This document shows, one piece after another, positions 60,985 through 64,000 of a DNA stretch of 64,000 nucleotides (position 1 is its first letter; each line of letters begins with the position of its first letter). The notes beneath the pieces were generated by a model. The model saw only the letters and a list, made by a program, of their open reading frames with translations, was not told the DNA's origin and searched no databases. The stretch is from Amborella trichopoda. Taxonomy: Eukaryota > Streptophyta > Magnoliopsida > Amborellales > Amborellaceae. The translations under genes were made by a program, and so were the position numbers. The stretch spans positions 3,449,848 to 3,513,847 of the forward strand of contig NW_006500010.1 in the NCBI RefSeq assembly GCF_000471905.2, in the 5' to 3' direction.

Positions 60985-61350
60985 TGACCAGGACATGATT
61001 GCTCGCCGTACCAATGTTGGCACTCCCATCGTCCAAACAATGATAATTACTTTCCGTCACAATCCAAGCATTATGAGATCTAACGATGGGCGGTAGTTTG
61101 AGGAAATGGGAACTCGATGTTGTTGGCCATGGTGTCAAACATTACTACCCCCATTATCTGCACAATCATGGTTACTTTACGTTGTTATTCAAGCATTCCC
61201 ATGTCTGGCAATTGGCGGCAATTTAAGCTAATGGGAACTCGATGTTGCTGGTCCTGGTGTCGAACACTGCTACCCCAATCACCTAAGCAATCATGGTTAC
61301 TTTATGTCGCAATTCAGGCATTTTTATGTCTGACGATTGGCGGTGAGTTT
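60985..61350. repeat. About 125-bp tandem repeat, three copies
   Basis: Three imperfect copies (the first partial) contain AATGGGAACTCGATGTTG, CAATCATGGTTACTTTA and GA(C)GATTGGCGG in order. The GGGAACTCG core recurs at 61108 and 61233. GC content is higher than the surroundings. Confidence 0.85.
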
Positions 61351-61944
61351 TGCAAATGTAAAACAATAAATGACGTTATAATTTTATATTTAACGCCGTC
61401 CAATATTTCTAACATTGGACTAACCTAAAGAGATATATGTACCCTAACTTTTAAGGCAGTCAAATGTTTGAAACATCAAATGGATCCCAACAGGGTATTT
61501 GGATTACAAAACAATCTTATTTTTTTAAAAAAAATACAAAAAATAAAACAAAAAACTGGTCCCATATTGGAAATATCGTATCAAAGGACAAATTAGAATA
61601 TATAAAAAAAAAACACTTAGAAGACAAGCTTGCACATAAAATTTGGCAAAATTTGGATCTTCTCATAATTTCTAATCTTTTTTCATGTGGGGTTGTACTT
61701 TTTCCTTCTATTTCTACAGGCTTCTCTCTCTCTCTCTCTCAATACATTATCGTTATTGACTTTGATGATGTCAAGGGGGATGTAGTGTAATTTGCACTGT
61801 GTTCCCCAAAACACATGCACATGGAGCACTACATAAGTGCAGTTAGTACTCAGTCTTGGGTACTGTGCACTGTGCACAACAACAAATTACTCAATGTGTA
61901 CTATTCATGTTCAGAGAGTAGGTGCGTTGCCTGTACTTATGATA

Positions 61945-62790
61945 AGCATTGTGCACCCGCGTACCTGAGTGCTGGCATATTCCACCTGATACACTCATGA
62001 AAATGAAGACTATATGTTGACTTTATTGATAAAATACCATCATCTTCCATCTCCCATATAATCTCGTCGTTAGCATTAGGATATATATAAACATCTTCCA
62101 ACAACTCCAACGACTGATCTACTGCCACATGCAGAATTCGATTATAGATGCAATTAATATTCCGTACTAAAGATGAACCATTATGATGTCCATATGATAA
62201 GATACCATTTGAAATAAATATGGAAAAAGGAAATTGAAAATAATATTTGAAGCCCAGCTAGAATGCCCAAAAAGAGTTAAGTTTCGGTTGCCAACTGAAC
62301 ATCTGGTGTGGCACACCACAAAAGTTATCATAAATGATATAGATTTCCATAGGATGGAAGTCTGAGTGCGACTGTTACTCCTAGAAATAAAAATGATTAA
62401 TAGGGTTCACTCCATATTTAGCAATTAGTACATCTTTCGATAATTGATTTCCACCTTGCATAGACCGCCATCAGCATTTCGAAATCCGAGCCTGATTAGC
62501 ATATTTTAACTTATGTATATCCAAACCTCCTTCTATTTTTGGTGTACAAATTTTGTCTCAGTTCACCATATGATATGTTTTCAACTCTTGATCTGAACCC
62601 TATAAAAAATTCCGCATGAGCTTTTTTAATAGCTTGATAATGGAAGCTGGCATAATAAATAAATACATTTGCTTGATTGGAAGGCTAGCAAAAGAGTATT
62701 TAGTCAAAGTGACTCTACCCCCTAAAGAAAGATGTTGTTAGGAGGTGCAAGTTGAATCTTGGTCATCTGCAAATACTTATGCCACTAAGT
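61945..62790 (-). mobile_element. L1-type LINE remnant (RT C-terminal and zf-RVT side)
   Basis: Minus-strand frames give LSFGGRVTLTKYSFASLPI, IIKLLKKLMRNFL, IEGGLDIHKLKYANQARISK and, nearer 62.05 kb, NANDEIIWEMEDDGILSIKS. These in order match the region after reverse transcriptase in plant L1 elements. Stops break the frame. Confidence 0.8.
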
Positions 62791-64000
62791 AGAGATCAAT
62801 ATGGAAATTTTGGCATGTTCCTTACTATTTGACCTCACAGGTAAGCTCTGCACTTGGGTGGTATTGTCTAATAAGTATGGTCATTGTGGTATTGAATAGT
62901 GGCATGCCAAGCTAGCAACACCACCCATTCATGCACAACTGCAAAAGAACTTTATTCCTGCTGCATCCAAACGGGGGCTTACAACAATTTGAACTAAGTG
63001 GCACATCCTTGGAGTTAGAAGGAGTAGCATAATCCAACAAGTGACATTACCCATTGAAGTAAGATAATAGTTGATAAAACTGAGGCAATATTGGTTATTT
63101 ATAGAGGGATGCATTCTTCTAATACTAGAAGCTTTACCATTTCAAAATGCAAAACCTTTATCACCATAGAATGAAAAGAACCAAATGTGTAAGATCCATA
63201 TATGCACTGAAAAATGATGGGCAGACTTTATTAGAACCCCTAACTCTAAAAAGAAATCCATGACGAAAATACTTGGCAATAAAATAATGTTCAGAACTTT
63301 GACAGAGTGTGCAATTCAACATTTTTGGAGAATGGGAGTACTTTGATACTCCAAGAAGCTGGTTGAAGATTAGGTCAATAAGATGCAAGGGCATTTTAGT
63401 CATCTTGTATTAGGAATTTTTTTTTAAAAAAGTTTTTAACAAGTGAATACAACGTACATATCCGAATCCCAGCCCACGCTCATGTGGTTGACAGAGAGAG
63501 AAATGTAAGAAACATCCTAACACTATAAAAATGCCATAAATACCCACTCAGCTCTTTTGCTATTGGGTTCTCCAATCTCTCTTGTGAGTGACTAAAATAC
63601 CCTTATTTATTGAGAATGTCCCTCCTAAACTAGCATGCACCCCATTTTTACCCAAAAAAAATGCATCCCATTAAAAACCAAAAGCAGCAATGAAAAACCA
63701 TCAAATGGGATGGAACTCTTTATAATCCCAAATCAATGGTATGATATGTCAGTATTTAAGATATGGAATGACAGCTGTCAGGGCGAGTCGTTTGGCCGAT
63801 TCTAGACAAGTCGGCCGTGAACAGTGGAAAAAAGAAACACAAAAAACAACTCGTCATTAACTTGGGAATCACATGAATCCTGCATGAGTTTTGTTTTACC
63901 TAGGGCAATTCCACCAATTTAGGGCTACTTGAGAACATGAACTCCCAAATTTCAGATAGCTCAGGCGATTCCAAATCAGCTCATTGATTTTTTAATCACT
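62791..64000. other. Right-end intergenic sequence, no gene seen
   Basis: No coding exon or recognisable element was found; the open frames here lack motifs. Confidence 0.5.

Overview
This window is nuclear DNA of a flowering plant. It is AT-rich, with long introns full of transposable-element debris, two intron-rich plant genes, a fragment of plastid 23S rRNA and a decayed endogenous pararetrovirus. Intron expansion and an endogenous caulimovirid of florendovirus type suggest a non-grass angiosperm with a repeat-rich genome, possibly woody or early-diverging. The species cannot be fixed from sequence alone.

Layout. 1-3640: intergenic DNA with a Mutator-like MITE (2329-2713, perfect 9-bp target duplication). 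3889-14329 (+): a complete seven-exon gene for a 458-residue protein with five CCCH zinc fingers (plant ZFN / C3H32-33-like). Its last intron (4.9 kb) holds a gag-bearing Ty3-gypsy remnant. 14330-20401: spacer between the convergent genes, with decayed RTE-clade LINE copies. 20402-38561 (-): a complete 13-exon gene for a 490-residue SNF4-like protein, the hybrid beta-gamma subunit of the SnRK1 kinase. It has an upstream 5'UTR exon near 39.6 kb and a short uORF. Its introns carry a hAT element with an exact 8-bp target duplication and three BED-finger copies (22777-24614), a MITE-like element swollen by 1.6 kb of tandem repeats (26855-28905), a copia-like LTR piece, an RTE 3' end and two assembly gaps at GA/TG microsatellites.

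39760-49190: intergenic repeats, including a plastid 23S rRNA fragment (43499-43779), small MITEs and two more copies of the Mutator-like MITE. 49190-58220 (+): an inactive endogenous caulimovirid with movement, capsid, protease, reverse transcriptase and RNase H remnants in order, then a second ORF region and a promoter. It is bounded by TA-rich blocks, and its capsid region is split by a 1,831-bp TG...CA solo LTR flanked by a 4-bp repeat. 58220-64000: repeats, including 125-bp tandem copies (60985-61350) and an L1-type LINE remnant (minus strand, 61945-62790).

The two host genes are unrelated in function: one is a predicted RNA/DNA-binding zinc-finger protein, the other an energy-sensing kinase subunit. 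No operon-like system, CRISPR array or tRNA gene was seen. The most unusual structures are the hAT element with a triplicated BED domain, the in-frame duplication of a splice donor in the CCCH gene, the tandem-repeat-swollen MITE and the nested LTR inside the pararetrovirus.
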